64,000 nucleotides of DNA from DATJFQ01 sp035492775 (GCA_035492775.1 DATJIW010000090.1:19563-83562), one strand, 5' to 3'; positions 53,557-62,697 are shown, counted from the first letter of the stretch. Notes: generated by a model from the letters alone, not told the origin. A program made the numbers and translations.

Positions 53557-54612
53557 ATGACAACGTCGTTGATCCCGCGGAATGCGATTCGAATTCTGAG
53601 CACTGCAGTTCTCACGCTGGGTGGTTCCGGAGCATGCGTGAGTAGTCCGATGCTCCACCCGGAGCGGCCGGACGCGGCGTGCGGCGCCGCCGTTCCGACG
53701 CAGGAAGTCATCTGGGTGCGGGCGGTCGACGCTGGAGAACGGGCGGACGCGGATCGTTGGTGCGCCGCGGTCGGAACACCGGCGGTTCGGAATGCGGCCG
53801 CCGGGTTTCGCGACGGAGTACCGCCGCTCGTCGTTGTCTCCTGGAACACGCACGTCGGCGGAGGCGACATCGAGCGGCTCGTTGCCGACGTGCGCTCCGG
53901 ACGCCTTACAGGCCAGGCGCCTCGCAGCTTTGTGCTGCTGCTCCAGGAGGTTCTCCGCCACGACGACTCCGTGCCGGAACGGGCGCCCGCTGGCTCCCGC
54001 CTGGCGTCGGCGGTGACACCGACCACGCCGGACCGCTCACGGCGCGGCATCGAAATGACGGCGAGTGCACTCGGACTCTCGATGTTCTACGTGCCGTCGA
54101 TGCGAAACGGCGAAGGTCCGGAGGATCGCGGTAACGCGATCCTCTCGTCGATCACACTCGATGACCTCGAAGCGATCGAACTCCCGCTCGAACGGCAGCG
54201 GCGCGTGGCAGTCGCCGCAGATATCCGCATCCGCGCGGCGGCGCCCGTAACCATTCGAATAGTCAGCGTTCATTTCACGAACATGGTGGCGCACCACCTG
54301 TGGGTCCTGTCAGAGCCGGGACGCGTCCGCCAGGCGCATGCGCTCACGATGGCGCTGGATGACGACAGGCCGACAGTGCTGGGCGGCGATCTGAATTCAT
54401 GGTTCGGCTACAGCGACGCTGCGTTCCGGGAACTCGCGCGCGTGCTTCCGCTGTCGCACCCGGAGGATCGCCGTGCGACGTTCGGACCGATGCGCCTCGA
54501 CCACGTACTCGCTCGCCTGCCTGACGGCTGGCAGATCCGCGTCCGTCGCGCCGAGTCGCGCTATGGCTCCGATCATTATCCGCTCATCGCCACGATCGAC
54601 GCTCCGCACTAG
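53557..54612 (+). CDS. Lipoprotein-like endonuclease/exonuclease/phosphatase family protein
   Basis: 351 aa. Hydrophobic start with a possible lipobox (G-G-S-G-A-C). The EEP fold is shown by V-V-S-W-N-T-H-V-G-G, L-L-L-Q-E-V (metal Glu), V-H-F-T-N, G-G-D-L-N-S-W and the late S-D-H-Y-P-L (catalytic Asp-His). All metal and catalytic positions look present. Substrate could be nucleic acid, phospholipid or phosphoinositide. Starts 22 bp from the divergent BACON lipoprotein. ATG at 53557. Confidence 0.83.
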   Translation: MTTSLIPRNAIRILSTAVLTLGGSGACVSSPMLHPERPDAACGAAVPTQEVIWVRAVDAGERADADRWCAAVGTPAVRNAAAGFRDGVPPLVVVSWNTHVGGGDIERLVADVRSGRLTGQAPRSFVLLLQEVLRHDDSVPERAPAGSRLASAVTPTTPDRSRRGIEMTASALGLSMFYVPSMRNGEGPEDRGNAILSSITLDDLEAIELPLERQRRVAVAADIRIRAAAPVTIRIVSVHFTNMVAHHLWVLSEPGRVRQAHALTMALDDDRPTVLGGDLNSWFGYSDAAFRELARVLPLSHPEDRRATFGPMRLDHVLARLPDGWQIRVRRAESRYGSDHYPLIATIDAPH

Positions 54613-54668
54613 TTCCGCTGGAGGCTGGTGAACGCATCGCCGTCCTCTGGTACGATGCCCGCGCCCCG

Positions 54669-56258
54669 ATGTCTTCCCTGCGGCTTGCATTCTTCCTCAC
54701 AGCGGCGGGCGTCTGCCTCGTTTCGCTGGCCGCGCGGGCGCCGTTGATCGATCCGGACGAAGGACTGCACGCCGCCATCGCACAGGAAATGCTGCTCCGG
54801 CACGATTACGTGACGCCGACGTTCCTCGGCGAGCCGTTCCTCGACAAGCCGATCCTCTTTTTCTGGACCGAAGCGGCTTCGCTCGCCGCGTTCGGCATGG
54901 ACGAAACGGCGGTCCGGCTGCCGCCGCTGCTGTTCGGACTGTTTGGCGCGTGCACGGTTGCCCTCCTGGGCGCGGCGCTCTTCGAGCCGCGCGCCGGCTA
55001 CGCGGCCGGCATCGCATACGCGACGATGCTCCTGCCGGTGGGTGTGAGCGAGGTGGCGGTGCACGACGTCGCGCTGGTGCCGTTTCTCGTACTGTCCTGC
55101 CTGGGAATCTGGAGAATCGCGCACGGCGGACGGCTCATGCCGTGGACGATCGTCGTCGGCGCTTGCCTCGGGCTATCGATCCTCACGAAGGGCCTCGTCG
55201 GCGTGGCATTCGCCGGCCTTTTCGGGCTGGCCGTCGTCGCATTCGATCGGCGGGCGCTTCCGCGTTTGATCGTCGCAGGGATTGCATCTGCTGCGATCGC
55301 CGTACTCGTTGCCGCACCCTGGTACGTCGCGATGGAACGGGCCCATCCGGGTTACCTGCACTACTACTTCGTCGAACGGCACGTGCAGGGATACTTCACG
55401 GCCACGCAGCGGCACGCCGGCCGGGGGTGGTGGTATTACGTGCCCATCGTCCTCGGCGGCGCGCTTCCGTGGCTGCCGTTCGCGATCGCCGGAAGCTCAG
55501 ACGCTGCAGCGGCCCGCAGTCGCCGCGTGGTATGGACGTGGTTCTTCGCCGGCTTGACCTTTCTCAGCGCCGGGGAATCGAAACTCGCAACATACGTGCT
55601 GCCCGTGTTTCCTGCGATTGCGATGGAGATCGGCCGGTCCCTCGCGGCATCATCGGCGCGTTCCGGCTGGAGCAAGGCGAGGTACTCGTTGTTCGTGCTG
55701 ACGTGCGCGCTGCTGCCGGTCGTCGCGGCCGCGGCTTTCATCTGGCGCTTTCCCGCCAGTACCAGCGGCCACGCCGGGGCGATGGCCGCCGTGACCACCG
55801 TGATCGTCGTCGCCGGCTACGCCGGTTCGAGACAACGCGGCGACCGCCGGGTGCCGTGGATGTCAGGGATTGCGTTCGTGTCGTTTGCCGCGATCATTCT
55901 GCTCGTGCTGCCGCGGGCCGCTCGGTGGATGACGGCCAGGGATCTCGCCACGATTCTGAATGGCCGGACATCCTTGCCGCCGCGAGTACTGGTGTTCGAC
56001 GAGCGGATTGGTTCGGTCATCTTCTATCTGTCGCCGGACCTGCGGCGCGAGGCAGCCCCGGATCGATTCGCCGACGCGACGCTCGCCGATGTGTTTCAGC
56101 GGCTGAACACGTTGCCGCCAACGGCACTGCTGGCCGTGCGCGCCGATCAGCTTCCGCGTGTGCAGCGTCTCTTCACTGCACCGCTGACGCCTGACGCGCA
56201 ATCGGGTGTGTATTCAGTCTTTTCGGTCGCGACGCTTCGGCACGCCGCGGATCAGTAG
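54669..56258 (+). CDS. GT39-family (ArnT-like) polytopic glycosyltransferase
   Basis: 529 aa with ~12 hydrophobic segments. The first periplasmic loop has D-P-D-E-G (catalytic acidic pair of GT-C enzymes), then E-P-F-L-D-K-P. A later loop has H-V-Q-G-Y-F-T-A-T-Q-R-H-A-G-R-G-W-W-Y-Y, typical of ArnT/PMT-like enzymes using undecaprenyl-phosphate sugars. It probably modifies lipid A or another envelope glycan. ATG at 54669. Its end overlaps the DedA gene by 45 bp, tail to tail. Confidence 0.87.
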   Translation: MSSLRLAFFLTAAGVCLVSLAARAPLIDPDEGLHAAIAQEMLLRHDYVTPTFLGEPFLDKPILFFWTEAASLAAFGMDETAVRLPPLLFGLFGACTVALLGAALFEPRAGYAAGIAYATMLLPVGVSEVAVHDVALVPFLVLSCLGIWRIAHGGRLMPWTIVVGACLGLSILTKGLVGVAFAGLFGLAVVAFDRRALPRLIVAGIASAAIAVLVAAPWYVAMERAHPGYLHYYFVERHVQGYFTATQRHAGRGWWYYVPIVLGGALPWLPFAIAGSSDAAAARSRRVVWTWFFAGLTFLSAGESKLATYVLPVFPAIAMEIGRSLAASSARSGWSKARYSLFVLTCALLPVVAAAAFIWRFPASTSGHAGAMAAVTTVIVVAGYAGSRQRGDRRVPWMSGIAFVSFAAIILLVLPRAARWMTARDLATILNGRTSLPPRVLVFDERIGSVIFYLSPDLRREAAPDRFADATLADVFQRLNTLPPTALLAVRADQLPRVQRLFTAPLTPDAQSGVYSVFSVATLRHAADQ

Positions 56259-56819
56259 ATACGCAGCGATACCCACCGCCAGCACGACGGACGCAGAGAC
56301 GAGGTGCCGGTGCACGATCGCGAGAACTTCCTCCCAGCGATCGCCGACATACCAGCCAAGCGTGATGAAGGTGAGCGACCACAAGGCGGCCCCCGGGTAC
56401 GCAGCCAGGGCGAAGATCGACGGGGGCAGTTCCGACGAGCCAGCCACGATCGCAGTCAAGTGACGGACTCCCGGCACGAAGTAGCCGAACGTCAGCGCCC
56501 ATCGGCCCGAGTGCTCCATCCAGCGTTCGACACGCGTGACGCGTTCGTGCGTCACATGGAGCCAGGACCCGTAGTGCACCAGGATCGCCCGCCCGCCGGT
56601 ACGGCCGAGCACGTAGCTCAGCGTAATGCCGCACATGCTGCCGGACGCCGCCACGGCCCACGATGACGGGAACCCGAGCCGCCCCTGGCCGATCAGCACT
56701 CCCGTAAAGGTCAGCAACGTTTCGTCCGGCACCGGCAGCCCGAAAACGCCGAGCATCAGCAGCACGAAAATCGCGCCAAGGCCGTACGCCGCTATCCACT
56801 GAAGAATCGCTTCGGCCAT
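56214..56819 (-). CDS. DedA family membrane protein
   Basis: 201 aa, about five hydrophobic segments. DedA/SNARE-associated motifs: G-L-P-V-P-D-E-T-L-L, G-R-x-x-G-x-R-A-I-L-like segment and G-Y-F-V-P-G-V-R-H-L (the F-x-R-x-x-P-x-x-R equivalent). Family members take part in lipid flipping, envelope stress and proton-motive force. Divergent from the radical SAM gene. ATG at 56819. Confidence 0.9.
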   Translation of the reverse strand: MAEAILQWIAAYGLGAIFVLLMLGVFGLPVPDETLLTFTGVLIGQGRLGFPSSWAVAASGSMCGITLSYVLGRTGGRAILVHYGSWLHVTHERVTRVERWMEHSGRWALTFGYFVPGVRHLTAIVAGSSELPPSIFALAAYPGAALWSLTFITLGWYVGDRWEEVLAIVHRHLVSASVVLAVGIAAYLLIRGVPKRRDRKD

Positions 56820-56832
56820 TTCGTCACCATGG

Positions 56833-56838
56833 TACTAT
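56833..56838 (+). promoter_or_regulatory. -10-like TACTAT before the radical SAM gene
   Basis: TACTAT ends 6 nt before the ATG at 56845, the same geometry as hsp20 and the phosphatidyltransferase. Predicts a leaderless transcript. Confidence 0.4.
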
Positions 56839-56844
56839 CCGCTC

Positions 56845-58398
56845 ATGCGCGTGCTGCTGCTCTCGATGCCTGATTCGTTCGAGCACACGCCAGCATTGAC
56901 GATGCGGATGCCGAACGGCGCGCTCGCATCGCTCGCCGGCAACATCGGGAACCGTCACACAGCGGCCATTGCAGACCTGATCCTGGTGCAGGATCGCGTC
57001 GCGCAGACGGTCGATACACTCATCGCTCGATATCAGCCGCAGGTCGTCGGACTGTCCGTCATGACCTTCCAGCGGCGGACCGCTCTCCGGCTCGTGCGGC
57101 GCATCCGGATGGCTGCGCCATCGACCGTCGTCGTGCTGGGAGGCTACGATCCCAGCCTTGCGCCTGAGGAGTACGACGATCCGCGGAGCGGCGTCGATTT
57201 CATCGTGCGCGGCGAAGGCGAGCACACGTTCAAAGCGCTGCTGGACGCGATCGAGGATCGCCGTCCCGTGTCCGGCATCGCCGGCTTGTCGTTCCGGCCG
57301 CTTCCGGATCTGCCGTTCCAGCACAACCCGGCGAGGCCGGTTCAGCGCCTCGAGCAGTCGCCGCTCGAACTACCCAATCGAGCCGCGCGGGTACTCCAGG
57401 GCTACACGTTCCTCGGGCGGCCAATCGACATCGTCGAGACTTCGCGCGGGTGTACGTACGACTGCAGCTTCTGCTCGATCATCGAGATGCGCGGCCGGAA
57501 CTTCCACGCGATCGACGTCAGCCGCGTCATTGCGGACATCGCGGACGCGAGGCGGCGAGGGGCGCGCGCAATCTTTCTGGTCGACGACAACATCACCCTG
57601 AACGTCGCGCGGTTCGAAACGTTGTGCGCGGCAATCGTGGATGCCGGGCTGACCGACATCCATTACATCGTGCAGGCGATGACCTCGTCCATTGCGAGCC
57701 ATGGCGAGCGCCTCGCGCCGCTCATGCGGCGGGCAGGATTCAAGTATGTGTTCCTCGGCATCGAGAACGTCCTCGACGCCGATCTGGCCTTCCTCCGCGC
57801 GTCCGCCAAGAATGCGGAACGGAAAGACGGCCGGCGCGTTGGAAACGCGTCGCTTCGGGCGATCGAACTGCTGCACCGCCATGGCATGAACGTCGTCGGC
57901 GGCATCATCGTCGGCAACCCTGGCGACACGCCGGAGTCCATCGAGGCCAACCTTGCGTTCGCGAGGCGCTACGTGGACTGGCCGTATATTCAGCACCCCA
58001 CCCCCTACCCCGGCACGCCGATGACGGAGGATTTCCGCAAACAGAACCTCATCGTCAACACGCGCGTGGAGGAGTACGACGGGACGACGGCGGTCGTGCG
58101 GACCGAGCATCTCGAGGCCGATGCCATCGAGTTCATGCGATGGCGGGCGGAGCGCTGGATGAAAGTGCGCCACCTTCCGAGCGCGTTGCGTCATTATCCG
58201 GGCTTTGTCTTACGGAATGGACCGTGGATGCTCGCGCATACGTTCCGGGGCAGCTCCTGGCGGTCCTGTTTGGGACTCGAGTCGTCGCGCGACGTCTTCA
58301 GGCGCTACAAGGCGATCCGCGCCAGGGAGCGCGAATACGTGCCCGAAATGCCGGCGCCCCCCTCGCTGGCCGGCTCCGGCGCACGAGCCGGCGCCTGA
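56845..58398 (+). CDS. B12-binding domain radical SAM protein
   Basis: 517 aa. Residues 1-135 form a cobalamin-binding-like Rossmann domain (V-V-G-L-S-V-M-T-F; V-V-V-L-G-G-Y-D-P). The radical SAM core follows with C203-x3-C207-x2-C210 (C-T-Y-D-C-S-F-C), then I-F-L-V-D-D-N-I and G-G-I-I-V-G-N-P-G-D-T. Related to HpnJ/BchE-type enzymes acting on lipids or tetrapyrroles. No base-off D-x-H motif is seen, so cobalamin binding is not certain. No biosynthetic cluster is nearby. Confidence 0.88.
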   Translation: MRVLLLSMPDSFEHTPALTMRMPNGALASLAGNIGNRHTAAIADLILVQDRVAQTVDTLIARYQPQVVGLSVMTFQRRTALRLVRRIRMAAPSTVVVLGGYDPSLAPEEYDDPRSGVDFIVRGEGEHTFKALLDAIEDRRPVSGIAGLSFRPLPDLPFQHNPARPVQRLEQSPLELPNRAARVLQGYTFLGRPIDIVETSRGCTYDCSFCSIIEMRGRNFHAIDVSRVIADIADARRRGARAIFLVDDNITLNVARFETLCAAIVDAGLTDIHYIVQAMTSSIASHGERLAPLMRRAGFKYVFLGIENVLDADLAFLRASAKNAERKDGRRVGNASLRAIELLHRHGMNVVGGIIVGNPGDTPESIEANLAFARRYVDWPYIQHPTPYPGTPMTEDFRKQNLIVNTRVEEYDGTTAVVRTEHLEADAIEFMRWRAERWMKVRHLPSALRHYPGFVLRNGPWMLAHTFRGSSWRSCLGLESSRDVFRRYKAIRAREREYVPEMPAPPSLAGSGARAGA

Positions 58399-58429
58399 TC
58401 CAGTCTCGTTGATTTCAGCCAACCGAATT

Positions 58430-58454
58430 GCTCCCCACAGCGTCTAAGGGGAGC
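58430..58454 (+). promoter_or_regulatory. Hairpin hiding the padR-2 ribosome-binding site
   Basis: GCTCCCC (58430-58436) pairs perfectly with GGGGAGC (58448-58454) across an 11-nt loop. The right arm is the Shine-Dalgarno of padR-2 (ATG at 58457). Folding would block initiation, so translation of this regulator may be structure-controlled. Confidence 0.6.
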
Positions 58455-58456
58455 AG

Positions 58457-58789
58457 ATGGGACGCGAAGGCCTCGCCCTCGTCCAGGGCACGCTCGACCT
58501 GATGATCCTCGGGATTCTGGCCCGAGGCCCTGCCCATGGCTACGGCATCGCCGAACAGGTCCGCGAAGCCACGACGGGCGAGCTGAGCATCCAGGACGGC
58601 GCCTTGTACCAGGCGCTGCACCGGCTCGAGCAGCAGGGCCTGGTCGACGCCGAGTGGGGCGCCTCCGAAAACAACCGGCGCGCGCGGTTCTACTCGCTTA
58701 CGCCGAAAGGCCGGCGGCGCGTCAGGGAGCAGGCCGCCGAGTGGCACCGATACGCGCGAGCGCTGGCTTCGCTGCTGAAAGGCGTCTGA
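58457..58789 (+). CDS. PadR family transcriptional regulator (PadR-2)
   Basis: 110-aa winged-helix repressor: L-V-Q-G-T-L-D-L-M-I-L-G-I-L, H-G-Y-G-I-A-E-Q-V-R-E-A-T, G-A-L-Y-Q-A-L-H-R-L-E-Q-Q-G-L-V, R-A-R-F-Y-S-L-T-P-K-G. It is more canonical than PadR-1 and the two are not close paralogues. Stop overlaps the ADOP-3 start (TGATG). GGGGAG lies just before the ATG, within a hairpin. Confidence 0.93.
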   Translation: MGREGLALVQGTLDLMILGILARGPAHGYGIAEQVREATTGELSIQDGALYQALHRLEQQGLVDAEWGASENNRRARFYSLTPKGRRRVREQAAEWHRYARALASLLKGV

Positions 58790-61428
58790 TGCGCGTGCCA
58801 CTCGACGGCGGCGAGCGTCGTCCCGCATCGCCGGCGGAGATCGACGAGGAACTGCGCGCGCACATCGATCAGCGGATCGATGCGCTGAAGGCGCAGGGAC
58901 TCACGGAAGACGCCGCGCGTCGCGCGGCTCTTGCACAGTTCGGAGACCTCGAAGCGACGCGGCGCTACTGCGTCGCGCAGCACCATCGAAAGGCGCAACG
59001 CATGCGGCGGCATTTGTTTTTCTCGGGGCTCGGACAGGATGTACGGGTGAGCGTGCGCGCCTTGCGGCGCGTCCCCCTGCTCGCGCTGACGATCGTCGGA
59101 ACGGTGGGAATCGGGATCGGCGCGACGACGGTAATGTTCGCGGCCGCCGATGCCGCCATTTTCCGCCCGCTCCCGTATCAGAACCCGGACGAGCTCTTCC
59201 GAATCTTCACCGACTCTCCGCCGTATCGATGGCGCTTCTCCGTGGCGGATTACCTGGCGCTGGACCAGCAGCAGACCGCGTTCAGCCGCGTCGCCGGCTA
59301 CACCGACCGCGCGATGGCGTATTCCGACGGCCGCAACGCCGAACGGCTGCGCGTGCGTCTGGTATCGGCCGGGTACTTCGACGTGCTCCGCCTGCAGCCA
59401 CTGAATGGCCGAACGTTCGCGCCGTCCGACGACCGCAGCGGAGCGCCACCGACGGCAGTCGTCTCGTACGAGTTCTGGAAGGAACGCCTTGGGCTGGACC
59501 CGTCCGTCGTCGGAAAGGTGATCCGCCTCGACGAGACTCCGTACACCGTACTCGGCATCATGCCTCCGGATACAGGTCCGCTCGAGCGCGGCATCGACGC
59601 GTTCGTGGCAGCTCGATGGACCACGCCGCCTCGCCGGGGACCGTTCCTCATTACCGCACTCGGACGGCTCGCGCCGGGTACGCCGCGCGCGGCCGCCGAG
59701 GCGCAGCTCCGCGAGATCGATCGCAGGATCTTCCCGTTGTGGCAATCGTCATATCAGGACGAACGCGCCACGTGGGGCATGGTGGATCTGAAACGCCAGG
59801 TTGCCGGTGACTTTCCGGGAACGGCGGCTGTCGTCGCCGCCGTCGTAGCGTTCGTGTGGCTGATCGCGTGCGTCAACGCGTCCACCCTCCTGCTCGCACG
59901 TGTCGCGGGGCGCAGGCGGGAACTTGCCGTGCGCACGGCGCTGGGCGCGTCGCGCGGACGTGTGCTCGCGCACCTGCTGATAGAGTCGGCACTGCTCGCG
60001 ACGATCGCCGCTCTTCTCGGCGCCGCCCTCGCGTCAGGGGGAATTCGCCTCGTTCAGACGCTGGCGGTCGACTACGTGCCGCGCGCCGCGGAGATGACGC
60101 TGGGGGGACGCACGCTGGCGGTGTTGCTCCTGAGTACGGCGCTGAGCATTGTGCTCTTCGGTCTCATTCCGGCGACGGCGGGAACGCGCGGCTCGCTCGA
60201 CGACACGCTGCGAGATTCCGGCCGGTCTGCCACTCACAGCCGCCGCGGTCGGCGGGTCGGTGCAGCCCTGGTCGCGGCGCAGTTCGCCGTCGCGACGCCG
60301 ATGTTGATCCTCGCCTTGCTGTTCATGACCACGCTCCATCGCCTCGAGCGGGTACCAGTCGGTTTCGACACCCGCGGCGTTTTGACGGCAGGCATCACGG
60401 TTCCGGCAACGTCCTACAGCACACCCGCGCAGACGATCGCTTTCTGGACCGAACTTCGCAAACGGGTCCTCGCGGCGCCCGGCATCGTCGATGCGGCGTT
60501 CACCGACAGCCGTCCGCCAGACGATGCAGGGAACCAGAACAATTTCGAGCTGCAGGATGCGCCGGTCACGGCCGGCCAGTCTCAGCCCGTGACGACGTGG
60601 GTCGCGGTCACGCCCGAGTATTTTCCGTTGATTGGAGCGCACGCGGTCGAGGGACGGCTGCTCGACGACCGTGATGCGAACGAGGATGCGCCGCCGGTGA
60701 TCGTCGTCGACACGGCGTGGGCGAAGCGTTTCTTTCCAGGCCAGTCGGCGGTTGGGAGACATCTGCACGAAGGCGGCTGCTCCACGTGTCCCTGGACAAC
60801 GGTTGTCGGGGTCGTGCCCGTCGTGAAGTACGACGGATTGTCGGCTCCTGATCAGGGAACTGTGTATTCACCGATGGACCGTGCGGAGCGATCCCGATAT
60901 CTCCTCGTACGCACGGCAGGCAGCGACTCGACGGCGCTGCAGGCCGTGCGTGACGTGCTGCGGGGCCTCAATCCCGGCGTGCCGCTCGCGAACGCGGGCA
61001 CGATCGACGAGCTGGTCGCCGACTCGCTGCAGCGGCCGGCAGGGCTGTCGGCGCTCGCGGCGGGTTTTGCGGCCGTGGCCCTGCTCCTGTCGATCGTCGG
61101 CATCTATAGCTTGATGGCCAACTACGTGCACCAGCAGAGAAAAGAAATCAGCATCCGGATCGCGCTGGGCGGACGTCCCGCGCGCGTCCTCGGGCTCTTC
61201 GTAGCGCGGGGAACGTGGCTTGTCGCCGCAGGCGTCACGTTGGGCGTCGTCGGCGCTTTGAACGTGACGAGACTGGCGAACGCGCTGCTGTTTGGCGTGA
61301 GCGCGACCGATCCTTCCACTTACGGCGCGGTCGCGGCAGCGCTGCTCGGCGTTGCCGCCGCCGCTTGCGCGATCCCCGCGCTGCACGCCATCGGCGCATC
61401 ACCAGCGGTCGTGCTGCGGCAGGAATAG
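58789..61428 (+). CDS. ADOP-type duplicated MacB/FtsX permease (ADOP-3)
   Basis: 879 aa. Residues 1-70 are a cytoplasmic permease-prefix domain (I-D-E-E-L-R-A-H-I-D-Q-R-I-D-A-L; A-A-L-A-Q-F-G-D-L-E). Then helix (V-G-T-V-G-I-G-I-G-A-T-T), MacB-like core, FtsX block (A-C-V-N-A-S-T-L-L-L-A), second core and final FtsX block (M-A-N-Y-V-H-Q-Q-R-K-E-I-S-I-R-I-A-L-G). The second core has C-S-T-C-P, a possible disulfide. Regulated by PadR-2 by context. Substrate unknown. Confidence 0.92.
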   Translation: MRVPLDGGERRPASPAEIDEELRAHIDQRIDALKAQGLTEDAARRAALAQFGDLEATRRYCVAQHHRKAQRMRRHLFFSGLGQDVRVSVRALRRVPLLALTIVGTVGIGIGATTVMFAAADAAIFRPLPYQNPDELFRIFTDSPPYRWRFSVADYLALDQQQTAFSRVAGYTDRAMAYSDGRNAERLRVRLVSAGYFDVLRLQPLNGRTFAPSDDRSGAPPTAVVSYEFWKERLGLDPSVVGKVIRLDETPYTVLGIMPPDTGPLERGIDAFVAARWTTPPRRGPFLITALGRLAPGTPRAAAEAQLREIDRRIFPLWQSSYQDERATWGMVDLKRQVAGDFPGTAAVVAAVVAFVWLIACVNASTLLLARVAGRRRELAVRTALGASRGRVLAHLLIESALLATIAALLGAALASGGIRLVQTLAVDYVPRAAEMTLGGRTLAVLLLSTALSIVLFGLIPATAGTRGSLDDTLRDSGRSATHSRRGRRVGAALVAAQFAVATPMLILALLFMTTLHRLERVPVGFDTRGVLTAGITVPATSYSTPAQTIAFWTELRKRVLAAPGIVDAAFTDSRPPDDAGNQNNFELQDAPVTAGQSQPVTTWVAVTPEYFPLIGAHAVEGRLLDDRDANEDAPPVIVVDTAWAKRFFPGQSAVGRHLHEGGCSTCPWTTVVGVVPVVKYDGLSAPDQGTVYSPMDRAERSRYLLVRTAGSDSTALQAVRDVLRGLNPGVPLANAGTIDELVADSLQRPAGLSALAAGFAAVALLLSIVGIYSLMANYVHQQRKEISIRIALGGRPARVLGLFVARGTWLVAAGVTLGVVGALNVTRLANALLFGVSATDPSTYGAVAAALLGVAAAACAIPALHAIGASPAVVLRQE

Positions 61429-61430
61429 GG

Positions 61431-62267
61431 TCAACCAGCCGCTTGCGCGATCGCCTCGGCGATGCGCTTGCGCAGCGGCTGATCGGGAAGCGGCCCGGCT
61501 CCGGCACGCACATTGTCGCGCAGGTGGTCGGGCCTGGTCGTCGCCGGAATCGCGCACGTGACCGCCGGATGCGACACGACGAACGCGAGCGCGAGTTGCG
61601 CCCAGCTCGTGCATCCGATCTCGGCCGCCCACTCGGGCAGAGACGCGGCAGACAGGCGTTTCATCAGCCGGCCGGAGTCGCCGCCGAGCGGCCGGTTCGC
61701 GAGCACGGCAATGCCGCGATCGCGCGTCAGCGGAAACAGCCGCCGCTCCGCTTCGCGCTCGATGGGTCCGTAATTGATCTGGACGAAGTCCACCGGCTCT
61801 GCGTGGAGAAGGTCTGCAATCTCCTCCGCGCCGCGCGCCGTGTAATGCGTCAGTCCGATGTAGCGCACGCGGCCGTCCCGTTTCCACGCTCTCAGGGTAT
61901 CGAGGTGGGTTCTCGCATCCACCAGATTGTGCACCTGCAATAGATCGAGATGATCGACGCGGAGGCGCCGCATCGACTCCTCCATCTGGTCGATGCCGCT
62001 CTTTCTTCCGGTCGTCCAGACTTTCGTGGCGATGTACAGCCGCGGGCGAAGGCCGAGCTCTGCGATCAGATCGCCGAGCACGCGTTCGGCCCGGCCGTAC
62101 ATGGGCGACGAGTCGATCACGCGCGCGCCAGACGCGGCAAACGCCGACAGCACCGCCCGCAGGGGTGCCCGCTCCTCTTCGCGATTACCGACGTCGAAGG
62201 CCTGCCAGGTTCCCAAGCCGATCAGAGGAAGCTCTTCCCCGGACGAGGGAATCGTGCGCGTCAGCAT
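61431..62267 (-). CDS. Aldo/keto reductase
   Basis: 278 aa, NADPH-dependent TIM-barrel reductase. Catalytic tetrad visible: D in V-I-D-S-S, Y in P-M-Y-G, K in I-A-T-K-V, H in L-Q-V-H-N. The C-terminal cofactor block is C-A-I-P-A-T-T-R-P-D-H. Complete. Substrate unknown. Convergent with ADOP-3 by 2 bp. ATG at 62267. Confidence 0.9.
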   Translation of the reverse strand: MLTRTIPSSGEELPLIGLGTWQAFDVGNREEERAPLRAVLSAFAASGARVIDSSPMYGRAERVLGDLIAELGLRPRLYIATKVWTTGRKSGIDQMEESMRRLRVDHLDLLQVHNLVDARTHLDTLRAWKRDGRVRYIGLTHYTARGAEEIADLLHAEPVDFVQINYGPIEREAERRLFPLTRDRGIAVLANRPLGGDSGRLMKRLSAASLPEWAAEIGCTSWAQLALAFVVSHPAVTCAIPATTRPDHLRDNVRAGAGPLPDQPLRKRIAEAIAQAAG

Positions 62268-62355
62268 CTTTCACCCCGGTGCGATTCGTGCGCGGCGCGC
62301 CAGCGAACCGAATGGCAGGTGTGTTCGAACAAATCGGGGGCGCCGTCACACTCAG

Positions 62356-62697
62356 TCAGCTGGTGAGACCTCGTTCGACTGACTCCTCGGGAAGGAGCAC
62401 TCGGGTCGTGTCGCGCGGTTCCGCGTCGGTGACAATCCAGATCGTTTGGCTTTGGAGGGCGTAAATACTCCGCACGGGTCCGCCGTCCTGAAGTGCACGT
62501 TCGTTCTCCGAGATTTGCTCGGATGAGACCGTCCCCCAGTTGCCGTTCTGGTGTAGTCGCACGAACGCGTTGAGGCTGACGGCAGCGATCGGATCGGCAT
62601 CGACGATCGCGCGAACGCCTGGCGAGAGGATCGTTTCGCCGATGCGGAATTTGCCGCCGATGTCGGTCCGGTGCGGATTGTTGTCTTGAAGGGGCAT
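62356..62697 (-). CDS. Small protein resembling the 'plasmid-related protein' family of mobile elements
   Basis: 113 aa, soluble. The core reads S-P-G-V-R-A-I-V-D-A-D-P, then L-H-Q-N-G-N-W-G-T-V, E-N-E-R-A-L-Q-D-G and T-I-W-I-V-T-D-A-E, then T-R-V-L-L-P-E-E. This order matches small proteins of plasmids and integrative elements (recalled, not searched). Function unknown. It lies 131 bp from tRNA-Thr, a common integration target. ATG at 62697. Confidence 0.72.
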   Translation of the reverse strand: MPLQDNNPHRTDIGGKFRIGETILSPGVRAIVDADPIAAVSLNAFVRLHQNGNWGTVSSEQISENERALQDGGPVRSIYALQSQTIWIVTDAEPRDTTRVLLPEESVERGLTS

